From the NCBI GenBank assembly GCA_009692365.1, contig SHZJ01000010.1, forward strand, positions 1-64,000: DNA of 64,000 bases. The letters run 5' to 3'. Below, in pieces: positions 18,258 through 27,636 of the stretch. Below the pieces are notes generated by a model. The model saw nothing but the letters and a program-made list of their open reading frames with translations. It had not been told where the DNA came from and ran no database searches. Position numbers and translations under genes: made by a program. This stretch comes from Gammaproteobacteria bacterium. Lineage in GTDB: Bacteria > Pseudomonadota > Gammaproteobacteria > Ga0077536. Each line of letters begins with the position of its first letter. Position 1 is the first letter of the stretch.

Positions 18258-19859
18258 TCAGGCCGCGCCCGAGGCGCCAGACGCCAGACTGGGTTCGGCA
18301 AAATACTGCTGCAGAAAACCGTCGAAATCTAACTGGTCGTTGGCCTCCAGCGCGCGCTGTTCGGCGATCGAGGTGGCGGCCAGACCGCTGAAATATTCCC
18401 GCAGCCCCGAGCGCAGCGGCCGCTCACGAAAGTAGCGCTCGTGCGCGCTGGCCCGCTCCAAAGTGTACTCGAAGAAGTTCTGACCGCTGTTGGCGAGTTC
18501 GCGCAAGACGCGGGCCGAGGGCAGTTCTTGGGGCGAGGAGATCATGGTCAGTTGGTGATGCAGGGCCGTGGTGTAGCGCGGGCTCGCCGTTCCCTCATCC
18601 AGAATTTCGCAAATGGGCGCTAGGCCGTTGAGGATGTCTCGCGCCCAATCCGCCAGCGGAATTTTGGTGCCGGTTTTGATCAGCAACAAATCTGGCTCGC
18701 GACCGCGCAGGGCGACCGTGAGTTCGTTGTACTCGATCGCCCATTGTTCTGCGGCGGTAATGCACGGGCTTTCGGCAATCAGGCAAAAAATGAGGAAAGC
18801 CTCTAAAAAAAGTAGATGCTCCTCAGAGACGCCGGTGGGGCTGAACGAATCGATGTCGAGCGCGCGCATTTCAACGTATTCCACGCCACGTTCGCGCAGC
18901 GCCGGGATGGGGCGCTCGCCGGGGCGGATCGTGCGTTTGGGACGCATGTAACTGTAGAACTCGTTTTCCAGCTGCAGCGCATTGGTATTGAGCTGAATGC
19001 GCTCTTGGCCATCGTACAAACCTATGACTTCGTATTCGGGGTAGGGTGTGGCGGTAGCGTGACCCAAACTGGTGATATAGGCCTCGAGGTTTTCGTAGGA
19101 CACCTGCAGCGCGGCCTGATTTTTATTTTTATAGCCGATGTCGCTCATGCGCAGCGAAGTGGCGTGGGGCAGGTAGTGCGAACAGCTATCGAAGGACTTC
19201 AAGCGGGAGGTGCGGCCACCTAAGAACGAGCTGCACACGACCGGTGAATTACCAAACAGCAGTGGCACCAACCAGCCTAGCCGCCGAAAATTACGGATGA
19301 GCCCAAAATAGTGGGCATCCATAAACTCGCGGATCGTTGCCTCGCTACCCAGAACCTGCCGATAGCCGGGCCAGAAATCGAGCGGCAGCGAGTAGTTGAA
19401 ATGAACGCCCGCGATAGCCTGCATGCGCCGCCCGTAGCGATAATCCAGCCCCACCCGGTAAACATGCTTCATGCGGCCTATGTTGGAAGTGCCGTACTGG
19501 GCGATGGGCAGGGTTTTATCGTCCTTCAGCGCGCACGGCATGCTGGTACACCACAGCAGTTCCTCGTTGGTCAGCGTCTGATGGGTGAACTGGTGGATTT
19601 CGTGGAGAAAGCGCGTCACTTCCTCGGTGCGGTCGAAGGGCGGCGTGATGAATTCGGTCAGTGCTTCTGAGTAATCCGTCGTGATGTAGGGGTGCGTCAA
19701 CGCTGAGCCCCAGGCTGCGGGGTGAGCCGTTTGTGCAATGGCGCCATCGCGGCATATTCGCAGGCTTTCTTTCTCGATGCCGCGCTTGCCCGTACGCAGC
19801 CGCGAGGCTAGCCCCGCGCGGGCCAGTTTAGAGATGCGGTCGGCGGCAACGGTATACAT
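18258..19859 (-). CDS. gshA: glutamate-cysteine ligase GshA (gammaproteobacterial type)
   Basis: This 533-residue cytoplasmic enzyme catalyses ATP-dependent gamma-glutamylcysteine formation, the first step of glutathione synthesis. Family markers are GKRGIEKESLRIC near the N terminus, TDYSEALTEFITPP, GVHFNYSLP, CSSFLGGRTSRLKSFDSC, SDIGYKNKNQ and EYVEMRALDIDSFSP. Length and motifs match the E. coli-type enzyme. It is transcribed divergently from the biotin carboxylase gene, with 133 bases between the starts. gshB is not in the window. Confidence 0.96.
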   Translation of the reverse strand: MYTVAADRISKLARAGLASRLRTGKRGIEKESLRICRDGAIAQTAHPAAWGSALTHPYITTDYSEALTEFITPPFDRTEEVTRFLHEIHQFTHQTLTNEELLWCTSMPCALKDDKTLPIAQYGTSNIGRMKHVYRVGLDYRYGRRMQAIAGVHFNYSLPLDFWPGYRQVLGSEATIREFMDAHYFGLIRNFRRLGWLVPLLFGNSPVVCSSFLGGRTSRLKSFDSCSHYLPHATSLRMSDIGYKNKNQAALQVSYENLEAYITSLGHATATPYPEYEVIGLYDGQERIQLNTNALQLENEFYSYMRPKRTIRPGERPIPALRERGVEYVEMRALDIDSFSPTGVSEEHLLFLEAFLIFCLIAESPCITAAEQWAIEYNELTVALRGREPDLLLIKTGTKIPLADWARDILNGLAPICEILDEGTASPRYTTALHHQLTMISSPQELPSARVLRELANSGQNFFEYTLERASAHERYFRERPLRSGLREYFSGLAATSIAEQRALEANDQLDFDGFLQQYFAEPSLASGASGAA

Positions 19860-19992
19860 AGAAACCCCGAATAACGAGAGTAAAAATGGGCGGCTGGCAG
19901 TGCATCAGGCACCGCCGCCGCCCCGTGCGCTGCGATTTACAAGCCGAAACAATGTCGCATAGGATGGGACGACTCTGCCACTTGGACGTTCC

Positions 19993-21354
19993 TTGAACAA
20001 GATTCTGATCGCTAACCGCGGCGAAATTGCCTGCCGGGTCCTGCGCAGTGCCCATGCCTTGGGCGCGCGTACGGTCGCGGTTTACTCCGATGCCGACCGT
20101 GATGCCCTGCACGTCGCAAGCGCCCATGAGGCGGTGCACATAGGCCCGGCCAAGGCGGCGGAGAGTTATCTCAACGTCGAGGCATTACTGGCCGCCGCCG
20201 CGTCTACGGGGGCCACCGCCATCCACCCCGGTTACGGCTTCCTCGCTGAAAACGCGGCGTTCGCGGCCCGCGTCATCGCCGCCGGACTGGTATGGGTCGG
20301 CCCAACGCCCGAACAAATCGACGCCATGGGCGACAAAGAACGCGCGCGACGCAGCGCGAGCGCAGCCGGGCTGCCGGTCGTTCCCGGCAGTCCCCGTTTC
20401 GCGCTGGACGAGCTGGAAGGGCTGGAAGCCGCCGCGGCTGCGGTGGGCTATCCGCTGCTGGTAAAAGCCTCGGCGGGTGGTGGCGGGATCGGCATGCGTT
20501 TGGTGGAGGGGGAGGCGCAACTGCGCAAAACCACCCAGGCCACCCAGTCTATGGCCGCGCGTTCGTTTGGCGACGGCACGATTTTTCTGGAGCGCTACAT
20601 CCCCCGCGCCCGGCATGTGGAAATTCAAGTGTTTGGTTTTGGTGATGGCCGCGCCATTCATTTGTTCGAGCGCGACTGCTCCATCCAACGCCGCTACCAA
20701 AAAGTGGTCGAGGAAACCCGCGCGCCCGGGCTGCCAGACGCCGTCCGCGCCCAGATGGCGAACGCGGCCACGGCCCTGGCGGCGAGCCAGCACTATCGCG
20801 GCGCGGGCACGGTGGAATTCATTGTGGATGCCGAAACCTTCGAGTTTTTTTTCCTCGAAATGAATACCCGCATCCAAGTGGAGCACCCCATTACCGAATG
20901 CGTCACAGGGCTTGATCTGGTGGAGCTCCAACTGCGCCTAGCCGGGGGGGAGGCGCTCGCTGGGCTTACCCAGGCACAGGTGAAGTTGACGGGACACGCG
21001 GTGGAATGCCGGCTTTATGCCGAAAATCCCGCCAAAATGTTTTTGCCCTCGCCCGGCAAGCTCGTGAAATTCCAACTTCCCAGCCCCGGCGACGGGGTGC
21101 GGGTGGACACCGGGGTGCGCGAAGGCGACACCATCACGCCTTATTACGATCCAATGCTCGCCAAAATTATTTGCCACGCGCCCACGCGCGCTGCCGCCCT
21201 CGCCAAAATGACGCTAGCGCTGGCCGCCACGCAGGTCGAGGGGATCTGGACCAACGTTGAATTTCTGCGCCGGGTCATTGCGCATCCCGCCTTCGAGCGT
21301 GGTGCCGTGTTTACTGGCTTTATCGAAGCCCATAAGGCCGACTTGCTTGCCTAG
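19993..21354 (+). CDS. biotin carboxylase subunit, urea-carboxylase-like
   Basis: This 453-residue ATP-grasp biotin carboxylase would carboxylate a biotinyl carrier protein. The N-terminal ILIANRGEIACRVLRSA, AIHPGYGFLAENA, the glycine loop SAGGGGIGMRL, RDCSIQRRYQKVVEE and FLEMNTRIQVEHPITE are all present. The GGGGIGM loop is the variant I associate with urea carboxylase; acetyl-CoA and propionyl-CoA carboxylases usually have GGGGRGM or GGGGKGM. The TTG at 19993 gives the exact family N terminus. It is followed after 28 bases by two carboxyltransferase-half genes and then a stand-alone biotin carrier, in almost the same order as the domains of urea carboxylase. Confidence 0.93.
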   Translation: MNKILIANRGEIACRVLRSAHALGARTVAVYSDADRDALHVASAHEAVHIGPAKAAESYLNVEALLAAAASTGATAIHPGYGFLAENAAFAARVIAAGLVWVGPTPEQIDAMGDKERARRSASAAGLPVVPGSPRFALDELEGLEAAAAAVGYPLLVKASAGGGGIGMRLVEGEAQLRKTTQATQSMAARSFGDGTIFLERYIPRARHVEIQVFGFGDGRAIHLFERDCSIQRRYQKVVEETRAPGLPDAVRAQMANAATALAASQHYRGAGTVEFIVDAETFEFFFLEMNTRIQVEHPITECVTGLDLVELQLRLAGGEALAGLTQAQVKLTGHAVECRLYAENPAKMFLPSPGKLVKFQLPSPGDGVRVDTGVREGDTITPYYDPMLAKIICHAPTRAAALAKMTLALAATQVEGIWTNVEFLRRVIAHPAFERGAVFTGFIEAHKADLLA

Positions 21355-21382
21355 CGGCGTGTAACCAAAAGGACCTCACGCG

Positions 21383-22255
21383 ATGATCTACGACGAGCCG
21401 CGGTTTCGACCCGGCGGGGACCGCTTCCTCGAGATAGAATTTGGCGATGAACTCAAGCTCGAGCTCAATTTTCGGGCGCAGGGCCTGGGGCAGGCGCTGA
21501 CCCAGGAACGCATTAAAGGGGTGATCGAAATTGCGCCGTTTTTTGCCTCCGCGTTGGTGCATTACGACCCTGATGTGATCACTTTTGAGGAGCTGAAAGC
21601 CGAACTCTTACGGCTGATCAACGCGGTGGCGTCCGCCAGCGACGTAGAACTGCCCAGCCGTCTGATCTACATGCCGGCGATGTACCTCGACCCCTGGAGC
21701 GCGGAGGCCATCGACCAGTACATCGAGAAAATCAATCCGGCCAAAGAACGCGACCCCGATTTCGTCGCGCGGATCAACGGGCTGGAGGACGCCGCGGAGT
21801 TGGTGCGGGTTCATTCCGGCACAGAATATTGGGTCGCGGCGCTGGGTTTCTGGCCGGGCACGCCGTTCATGATGCCGCTCGACCCACGCTGTCGCCTGTT
21901 TGCGCCCAAATACAATCCGCCCCGCACGTTCACCTATACCGGGACGATCGGCATGGGGGGTGGTGCGACGGCCATCTATCCGGTGGATGGTCCGGGTGGC
22001 TACCAGATTTTTGCCCGCACCCCGGTTCCCATCTGGGACATGCAGCAGCGCCTGGCGCCCTTCAAAGAGGCGCCCTATCTGCTGCGCCCGACCGACCGCA
22101 TGAAGTTCGTCCCGTGCACGCGTGAGGAGTTCGATGAAATCCACCGCAAGTGCGCCGAGGGTAGCTACGAAATGAACGTCGTGGGCTACCAAAAAATTTC
22201 CCTGCAGAGCCATCGTGCGTGGGTCGCGACGCTCGACCTGAACGCCCGTTTTTAA
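21383..22255 (+). CDS. KipI/PxpB-family (AHS1) carboxyltransferase half
   Basis: This 290-residue protein belongs to the allophanate-hydrolase-subunit-1/KipI/PxpB fold. Supporting segments are GDELKLELNFRAQGL, FFASALVHYDPDVITFEELK, VRVHSGTEYWVAALGFWPG, YTGTIGMGGGATAIYPVDGPGGYQIF and a GGYQ/RTPVPIWD core. In urea carboxylase this domain forms half of the carboxyltransferase; in 5-oxoprolinase it is subunit B. Next to a biotin carboxylase and a carrier protein the carboxyltransferase role is more likely. AAAGGACC precedes the ATG. Confidence 0.88.
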   Translation: MIYDEPRFRPGGDRFLEIEFGDELKLELNFRAQGLGQALTQERIKGVIEIAPFFASALVHYDPDVITFEELKAELLRLINAVASASDVELPSRLIYMPAMYLDPWSAEAIDQYIEKINPAKERDPDFVARINGLEDAAELVRVHSGTEYWVAALGFWPGTPFMMPLDPRCRLFAPKYNPPRTFTYTGTIGMGGGATAIYPVDGPGGYQIFARTPVPIWDMQQRLAPFKEAPYLLRPTDRMKFVPCTREEFDEIHRKCAEGSYEMNVVGYQKISLQSHRAWVATLDLNARF

Positions 22256-22264
22256 GGAGCGGTG

Positions 22265-23236
22265 ATGTTGGAAGTAATCAAATCTGGGCTGGAAACCAGT
22301 ATTCAAGACTGGCCCGGCCGTCAGGGTTATCTCAAGGTCGGCTTTCCGTGGTCGGGACCGATGGACCACTGGTCGTTTCGCTTAGCCAATGTGTTGGTGG
22401 GTAACGCGCCGGGCGCGGCGGGTCTGGAATGCCAGTTCATCGGGCCGACGTTGCGTTTTACCCGGGAGGCTATTTTTGCCCTGACGGGGGCGGATATGCA
22501 GGCCAAACTCGACGGTCAGCCGCTGCCGCAATGGGAGAGTATCGCGGCCCGCGCCGGGCAAACCCTTGAAATGTCTTTCGCCAAAACGGGGGCGCGTGCC
22601 TATCTGGCCGTGGCGGGCGGCATCAACAATGACGCTTTTTTTGGCTCGCGCGCGACTTTTCAAAAGGGCGGGCTGGGTGGGATCGATGGGCATGCCATCA
22701 AGGCCGGACAAGTGCTGCCGGTCGCCGTTGGTGGCCACGGGCGGGCGGGTCGGCGCGTGCGCCTCGACCAGCGTCCGGTGTTTGCCACCGACAAGCGCTG
22801 GCAGATCGAAGTGTGTGCCGGCCCTAACGACGACTGGATCGACGACGCCGGGCAGCAGCGTTTTCTCACCACCGACTGGAAGCTGTCGTCTAAGAGCGAC
22901 CGTGGCGGCTTTCGGCTCGACGGACCGCAGTGGACTTTCACCCATCGCGCCCACCATAAGCCGCCAGAAAACGGCTCAGATCCCGCCAACATCGTCGACC
23001 ATGGCTACCCCCTGGGGGCCATCAATTTGGCCGGCCAAACGCCCATCATTTTGGTCAACGACTGGCCGGACGGTGGCGGCTTCATCAATCCCTACACGGT
23101 GCCGGGTTGTGCGTTCTGGAAGTTGGGCCAATCGAGGCCCGGCGAAACCTACCAATTTCGGCAAATCAGCGTGGCCACCGCGCAGGCGCGGGCGCGTGAA
23201 ATCACGGCGTCATGCGCCGAATCCAGCATTGAATAA
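22265..23236 (+). CDS. KipA/PxpC-family (AHS2) carboxyltransferase half
   Basis: This 323-residue protein shows the AHS2 pattern: LEVIKSGLETSIQDWPGRQGY, then FPWSGPMDHWSFRLANVLVG, GPTLRFTREAIFALTGADM, RAYLAVAGGINN and GSRATFQKGGLGG. It pairs with the previous gene to make the carboxyltransferase active site. AAGGAG ends five bases before the ATG at 22265, and a GTG directly before it at 22262 is an alternative. Ten bases separate it from the upstream stop and 17 from the downstream carrier gene, so the operon is tight. Confidence 0.9.
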   Translation: MLEVIKSGLETSIQDWPGRQGYLKVGFPWSGPMDHWSFRLANVLVGNAPGAAGLECQFIGPTLRFTREAIFALTGADMQAKLDGQPLPQWESIAARAGQTLEMSFAKTGARAYLAVAGGINNDAFFGSRATFQKGGLGGIDGHAIKAGQVLPVAVGGHGRAGRRVRLDQRPVFATDKRWQIEVCAGPNDDWIDDAGQQRFLTTDWKLSSKSDRGGFRLDGPQWTFTHRAHHKPPENGSDPANIVDHGYPLGAINLAGQTPIILVNDWPDGGGFINPYTVPGCAFWKLGQSRPGETYQFRQISVATAQARAREITASCAESSIE

Positions 23237-23253
23237 GCAGCGAGGCAGCCAGC

Positions 23254-23472
23254 ATGGCGCATGAAGTGGAACTCCAGACCGCCGGCAATATGTGGAAAGT
23301 GATGGTCAAGCCCGGCGACACCGTCGCCGCCGGCGATACTTTGTTCATCATGGAAGTGATGAAAATGGAAGTGCCGCACGAAGCCCCGGCGGACGGCGTG
23401 GTCAGGGCGGTGAATATTCACGAGGGCGACGAAGGACTCGACGCCGGTTTTATCGCCGTCGTCATCGACTAA
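23254..23472 (+). CDS. stand-alone biotin carboxyl carrier protein
   Basis: This 72-residue biotinyl/lipoyl domain has the biotin-attachment motif EVMKMEV, in which the lysine is biotinylated. It is preceded by VKPGDTVAAGDTLFIM and followed by ADGVVRAVNIHEGD. A single-domain carrier of this size fits as the mobile swinging arm for the three preceding subunits. It is the last gene of the operon; the next gene downstream is on the other strand. Confidence 0.93.
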   Translation: MAHEVELQTAGNMWKVMVKPGDTVAAGDTLFIMEVMKMEVPHEAPADGVVRAVNIHEGDEGLDAGFIAVVID

Positions 23473-23486
23473 GCCCGGCGGCGGCC

Positions 23487-23912
23487 CTACGCGATGAGGC
23501 CATCGGGATAGCCGGCGAAGAGCTCGATCTCGGGTGGCAGGCGCAGCCAAGGTTGCGCGCTGTCGCACCACAGACTGAAAGTTGGCCGCAGCAGGCTTTT
23601 ATCGTCTAACGAGCCACCCATCAGCGAGCGGATGTCGGGATAGCGCTCGAGGGTAATCATGATGGCGGCCCCGCACTCCGGGCAGAAATGCCGGTACAGC
23701 CCCGCACCATCCGCGCCGTAGGCGGCGTAAATTTTTAGCTCGCCGGACTCAAAATGTACGGCGTCGCGCGCAAAGACTGTCGCGATGAGAAAAGCCGAAC
23801 CCGACTGCCGCTGGCAGCGCTCGCACTGACACAGGCCCATGCTGATGGGTGCCCGCGTGCAGCGATACCGCACCGCGCCGCACAGACAACCGCCGGTAAT
23901 GTCCTCGTTCAT
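23487..23912 (-). CDS. GFA/CENP-V family zinc-binding protein
   Basis: This 141-residue protein has zinc ligands GGCLCGAVRY, CQCERCQRQSG and FCPECGAAI, diagnostic of the glutathione-dependent formaldehyde-activating (GFA) fold. Members of this family are often of unknown function, and binding of a glutathione adduct is not demonstrated for most. It converges with the carrier gene end (23472) and diverges from the hydrolase gene at 24018. Confidence 0.85.
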   Translation of the reverse strand: MNEDITGGCLCGAVRYRCTRAPISMGLCQCERCQRQSGSAFLIATVFARDAVHFESGELKIYAAYGADGAGLYRHFCPECGAAIMITLERYPDIRSLMGGSLDDKSLLRPTFSLWCDSAQPWLRLPPEIELFAGYPDGLIA

Positions 23913-23959
23913 TAGCAGTCCTCCGGGCCGCAGACCTGAGGTTCGGCGGCCGTGTGATG

Positions 23960-23987
23960 TTCAAGCCCTCAAATGTCCTGCTAGGAT
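23960..23987 (+). promoter_or_regulatory. candidate promoter for hydrolase-oxygenase pair
   Basis: TTCAAG (23960-23965) and TAGGAT (23982-23987) are 16 bases apart, 30 bases before the hydrolase ATG. This is a weak sigma-70-like match, and no operator is evident. Confidence 0.3.
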
Positions 23988-24017
23988 GCAACCAACCTCC
24001 GGTCAGGCCTAGAGACC

Positions 24018-24944
24018 ATGCGCGCTGAGATCGCTTTTGACGCCAGCGGGGTCACGCTGCGGGGCTGGTTATACCGGCCCGAACAAACCGTGCCGCCGCC
24101 ATTGGTGGTGATGGCGCACGGTTACTCGGCGGTGAAGGAAATGGGCTTGGACGACTATGCCGAGGTTTTCTGCGCTGCCGGACTCGCCGTGCTGGTCTAC
24201 GACCAGCGCAATTTGGGCGCCAGCGATGGTTGGCCACGGCAGGAAATCGACCCGGTCGCACAGCGCCGGGATTACAGCCACGCCATCACCTACGCGCAAA
24301 GCTTGGCGGGCGTCGACACGCAGCGCATCGGCGTGTGGGGCACCAGCTTTACCGGCGGGCTGGTGATCGTGGCGGCGGCCGTGGACCGTCGCATTAAGTG
24401 TGTGGTCGCTCAGGTGCCCTCGCTGAACGCGCTGGCAAACCTAGACATTTGCAACACGCCGGCGGGCATTAGCGCTTTGTACGAGACCATCGACAAAGAG
24501 CGGAAATCGCTGGCGGCCGGTAATCCACCCACGCTGATCCCCGTGTGCAGCGATGACCCCAGCCAGCCCGAAACCTCGCCGGGCCGGCGCAGTTGGGCTT
24601 ATTTCAACCATTTCGTGGCCGCCGGCCGCGCGGTGTGGCCGGGCACTTTTACCACGGGTTCGCTGGAGCTGCGGCTGGCCTACGATGCGCTGGCGTTTAT
24701 CGAGCGCGTGGCGCCCACCCCGCTGCTGATGATCGTGGCTACCGAGGATGACATCACCCCCACCCGCATCGCGTTGGCGGCCTACGAGCGTGCCTGCGAG
24801 CCCAAACGTCTGCTGCTCATCGCCGGGCACCATTACCGGCCCTACCTCGAGGATTTTGCGCAGTCCAGCCGCGCCGCCTGCGACTGGTTTGTGGCCCATT
24901 TGAGTAATCACGCAGAAACCGCTGCCCTAGGAGAATCCGCATGA
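24018..24944 (+). CDS. alpha/beta hydrolase (dienelactone hydrolase-like)
   Basis: This 308-residue hydrolase has the oxyanion region VVMAHGYSAVKEMGLD and the nucleophile elbow GVWGTSFTGGLV (Ser about 110). Asp candidates lie in VATEDDITP, and the late histidine in IAGHHYRPYLEDF fits the triad. It resembles the YcjY/CocE-type alpha/beta hydrolases. The stop codon overlaps the next ATG (ATGA), so it is translationally coupled to the oxygenase gene. The pair could act on one metabolite, but the substrate is unknown. Confidence 0.82.
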   Translation: MRAEIAFDASGVTLRGWLYRPEQTVPPPLVVMAHGYSAVKEMGLDDYAEVFCAAGLAVLVYDQRNLGASDGWPRQEIDPVAQRRDYSHAITYAQSLAGVDTQRIGVWGTSFTGGLVIVAAAVDRRIKCVVAQVPSLNALANLDICNTPAGISALYETIDKERKSLAAGNPPTLIPVCSDDPSQPETSPGRRSWAYFNHFVAAGRAVWPGTFTTGSLELRLAYDALAFIERVAPTPLLMIVATEDDITPTRIALAAYERACEPKRLLLIAGHHYRPYLEDFAQSSRAACDWFVAHLSNHAETAALGESA

Positions 24945-25777
24945 CTCACACCGTTGAAGCACAATTGGCGTACCTCGTGCCCACCGCTGGGCGCGCCGCG
25001 CAGTTGGTCTATCCACCCACCAGCGCGCACAAGACCGTGGGCCTAGCGCAGGTGCATCACCCGCGGCTGGTCGCTGATTGCCGCGGGCTGGTGCCCCCGG
25101 CCACGCTGGATGTCGCCGGTTTTGAACTGCTACAAGCCCCTTCCAGCGTGGCCGATTTCTACGACGACGCGGCGGTGCGGCGGGACTATTACCCCGAAGT
25201 GGCCGCGCTACTGCGGCGCGTCCTTGGGGTGGTTGAGGTGGTGGTGTTCGACCACAACCAACGCAGCGCGGTGCGGGCGCAGCGGGGCCAACCCGGGGTG
25301 CGCACGCCGGTCGACGCCGCCCATATTGACTACACGCCGCGCTCGGGGCCACGCCGCGCCCAAGAGATTCTGGCCGCTGCCGGTTGCCCCAGCTACGCGG
25401 GTCACCGACTGGCGCTGATCAACGTGTGGCGACCCATCATCGGGCCAGTGCAGGACGTGCCGCTGGCCGTGTGCGACGCGCGCACGACGCAGCCCACGGA
25501 TTTTGTCGCCACCGAAATCCATCATTTTGGCGAAGACGACCTCGAGCACCCTCAGCACAGCGGCGAAATCTACTCCGTGCAATACAACCCGGCGCACCGC
25601 TGGTACTACGCACATGACATGCAGCCCAGCGAAGTGCTGTTGCTGAAGAACTGGGATTCCGTCACCGACGGCCGCGCCAGCTACGCGCCGCACACGGGTT
25701 TCCGCAATCCGGCCGCCCCAGCGGGCGCGCGGCCTCGTGAGAGCATCGAGGCGCGCACGTTGGTGGTCTACCCCTAG
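24941..25777 (+). CDS. CmcJ/NvfI-type oxygenase family protein
   Basis: This 278-residue protein carries DAAHIDYTPRSGPRRAQE, then LALINVWRPIIGPVQDVPLAVCDART and YSVQYNPAHRWYYAHDMQPSEVLLLKNWDS. This is the pattern of the CmcJ/AsaB/NvfI group of iron and 2-oxoglutarate-related enzymes known from fungal and bacterial secondary metabolism. The HxD pair (HIDYT) and the later His (PAHRW) are candidate metal ligands. It is coupled to the hydrolase by a 4-bp overlap. The true reaction is unknown. Confidence 0.8.
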   Translation: MTHTVEAQLAYLVPTAGRAAQLVYPPTSAHKTVGLAQVHHPRLVADCRGLVPPATLDVAGFELLQAPSSVADFYDDAAVRRDYYPEVAALLRRVLGVVEVVVFDHNQRSAVRAQRGQPGVRTPVDAAHIDYTPRSGPRRAQEILAAAGCPSYAGHRLALINVWRPIIGPVQDVPLAVCDARTTQPTDFVATEIHHFGEDDLEHPQHSGEIYSVQYNPAHRWYYAHDMQPSEVLLLKNWDSVTDGRASYAPHTGFRNPAAPAGARPRESIEARTLVVYP

Positions 25778-25980
25778 GCCGCCGGTGCGGCACGCCCCCG
25801 CGCGGCGCTAGGGAAAACCTCGCTCCGCGGGGCGCATGGCGGTCTGCGGCGCGCCCGCAGTGGCCCCGGGGGCGCTAGCCTCATCGCCAAAAGGCCCCCA
25901 AACGCCTATGCTTGCGCGCCCCCGCCGGCGCTTGCACCGCGGGGGGTCGTTTCTTTCAACTTCAGGTCGGGAATTCTGCC

Positions 25981-27603
25981 GTGTTAAGCGCCGCTAACGT
26001 CACCATCCAGTTTGGTGCCAAACCCCTGTTCGAAAATGTCTGCGTGAAGTTTGGCAACGGTCACCGCTACGGGCTGATCGGCGCGAACGGCTGTGGCAAA
26101 TCCACGCTCATGAAAATCCTGAGCGGTGACCTCAAACCCAGCTCCGGCAATGTCTCGCTAGGCCCTAACGAGCGCCTGGGCAAGCTGCGACAGGACCAGT
26201 TCGCGTTCGAGGAAATGACGGTGCTCAATACCGTGATCATGGGTCACGAGGCGCTGTGGCAGGTCAAGGCGGAGCGCGAGCGGCTCTACAACCTCCCTGC
26301 GATGAGCGAAGCCGAAGGCATGCAGGTCGCCGAACTCGAGGTGCAGTTCGCGGAGCTCGACGGCTATACCTGCGAATCGCGGGCGGGGGAATTGCTGATG
26401 GGTTTGGGGATCCCCATCGAACAACAGACGGGCCTGATGAGCGCCATCGCCCCGGGCTGGAAATTGCGGGTGTTGCTGGCCCAGGCGCTGTTTGGCGATC
26501 CGGACATCCTGCTGCTGGACGAGCCCACCAATAACTTGGACATCAATGCCATTCGCTGGCTGGAGGAAGTTCTCGCCGGGCGCGAATGCACGATGGTCAT
26601 CGTCTCCCACGACCGGCATTTCCTGAACCGCATCTGCACGCATATGGCCGACCTCGACTTCGGCGAGTTGCGGCTGTATCCGGGCAATTACGACGACTAC
26701 ATGATGGCCTCCACCGAAGTGCGGGAGCGCACGCTGGCCAACAACGCGCGCAAGCAAACCCAAATCGACGACCTCCGGCAATTTGTCAGCCGGTTTTCCG
26801 CGAACGCGTCTAAAGCCCGTCAGGCCACTTCGCGCGCCCGCCAGATCGAAAAAATCAAACTCGATGACATCAAGCCCTCCAGCCGCGAAAACCCCTACAT
26901 CCGCTTCGAACAGGGCAAGAAACTGCATCGTCTGGCGCTGGAAGTAGAAAATCTCAGCAAAGGTTTTGACGGTTCGACGCTGTTCAAGAAGCTCAATCTG
27001 ATGGTGGCGGTGGGCGAGCGGGTGGCGATTATCGGCTCCAACGGCATCGGTAAAACCACGCTGCTCAACTGCCTGGCGGGCCAGTTAGAGCCTGAGCGCG
27101 GCGTGGTGAAGTGGTCCGAGAACTCAGAACTCGGCTATGTGCCCCAGAACCGCACCCACGATTTCGCCACCGATATGACGCTGTTTGACTGGATGAACCA
27201 GTGGCGGCAGAAGCACCACGACGAGCAGGCGATCCGCGCGGTGTTGGGACAGCTGCTGTTCTCCAAGGAGGACAGCCAAAAATCGGTGCAGGTCATTTCG
27301 GGCGGCGAGGAGGCCCGCATGCTGTTCGGCAAGCAGATTTTGCAGCGGCCCAACATCATGCTGCTGGACGAACCCACCAACCATTTGGATATGGAATCCA
27401 TCGAGTCGCTGAATCTGGCGCTGGATAACTACGAAGGCACGCTGATTTTTGTCAGTCATGACCGCGAGTTCGTCTCCTCCTTGGCCACGCGGGTATTAGA
27501 AATCACCGCCGCCGACATCGTCGATTTTCGCGGCACCTACGACGAATATCTCCAGTCCCGTGGGTTGGAACGCCCCCCGACTCGGCGCAGCGCCGGCGAT
27601 TGA
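25981..27603 (+). CDS. ybiT: ABC-F family ATPase, YbiT type
   Basis: This 540-residue soluble protein has two ABC domains: [14 protein letters not shown] with [14 protein letters not shown] in place of the first signature, and [13 protein letters not shown] with [12 protein letters not shown]. Both Walker B motifs are followed by NNLD or NHLD. A linker rich in charged residues ([18 protein letters not shown]) separates them. This matches YbiT closely. ABC-F proteins act on ribosomes in translation control. The GTG at 25981 gives the family N terminus [12 protein letters not shown]; a longer frame upstream adds unrelated residues. Confidence 0.92.
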   Translation: MLSAANVTIQFGAKPLFENVCVKFGNGHRYGLIGANGCGKSTLMKILSGDLKPSSGNVSLGPNERLGKLRQDQFAFEEMTVLNTVIMGHEALWQVKAERERLYNLPAMSEAEGMQVAELEVQFAELDGYTCESRAGELLMGLGIPIEQQTGLMSAIAPGWKLRVLLAQALFGDPDILLLDEPTNNLDINAIRWLEEVLAGRECTMVIVSHDRHFLNRICTHMADLDFGELRLYPGNYDDYMMASTEVRERTLANNARKQTQIDDLRQFVSRFSANASKARQATSRARQIEKIKLDDIKPSSRENPYIRFEQGKKLHRLALEVENLSKGFDGSTLFKKLNLMVAVGERVAIIGSNGIGKTTLLNCLAGQLEPERGVVKWSENSELGYVPQNRTHDFATDMTLFDWMNQWRQKHHDEQAIRAVLGQLLFSKEDSQKSVQVISGGEEARMLFGKQILQRPNIMLLDEPTNHLDMESIESLNLALDNYEGTLIFVSHDREFVSSLATRVLEITAADIVDFRGTYDEYLQSRGLERPPTRRSAGD

Positions 27604-27636
27604 GCCGAGGCTCGGGCGGCGCAGCAGGGCGGGTGT

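Noticed and set aside
20185..20931. Minus-strand open frame of about 248 aa in the biotin carboxylase gene
   Set aside because: Shadow of a strongly supported ATP-grasp enzyme.
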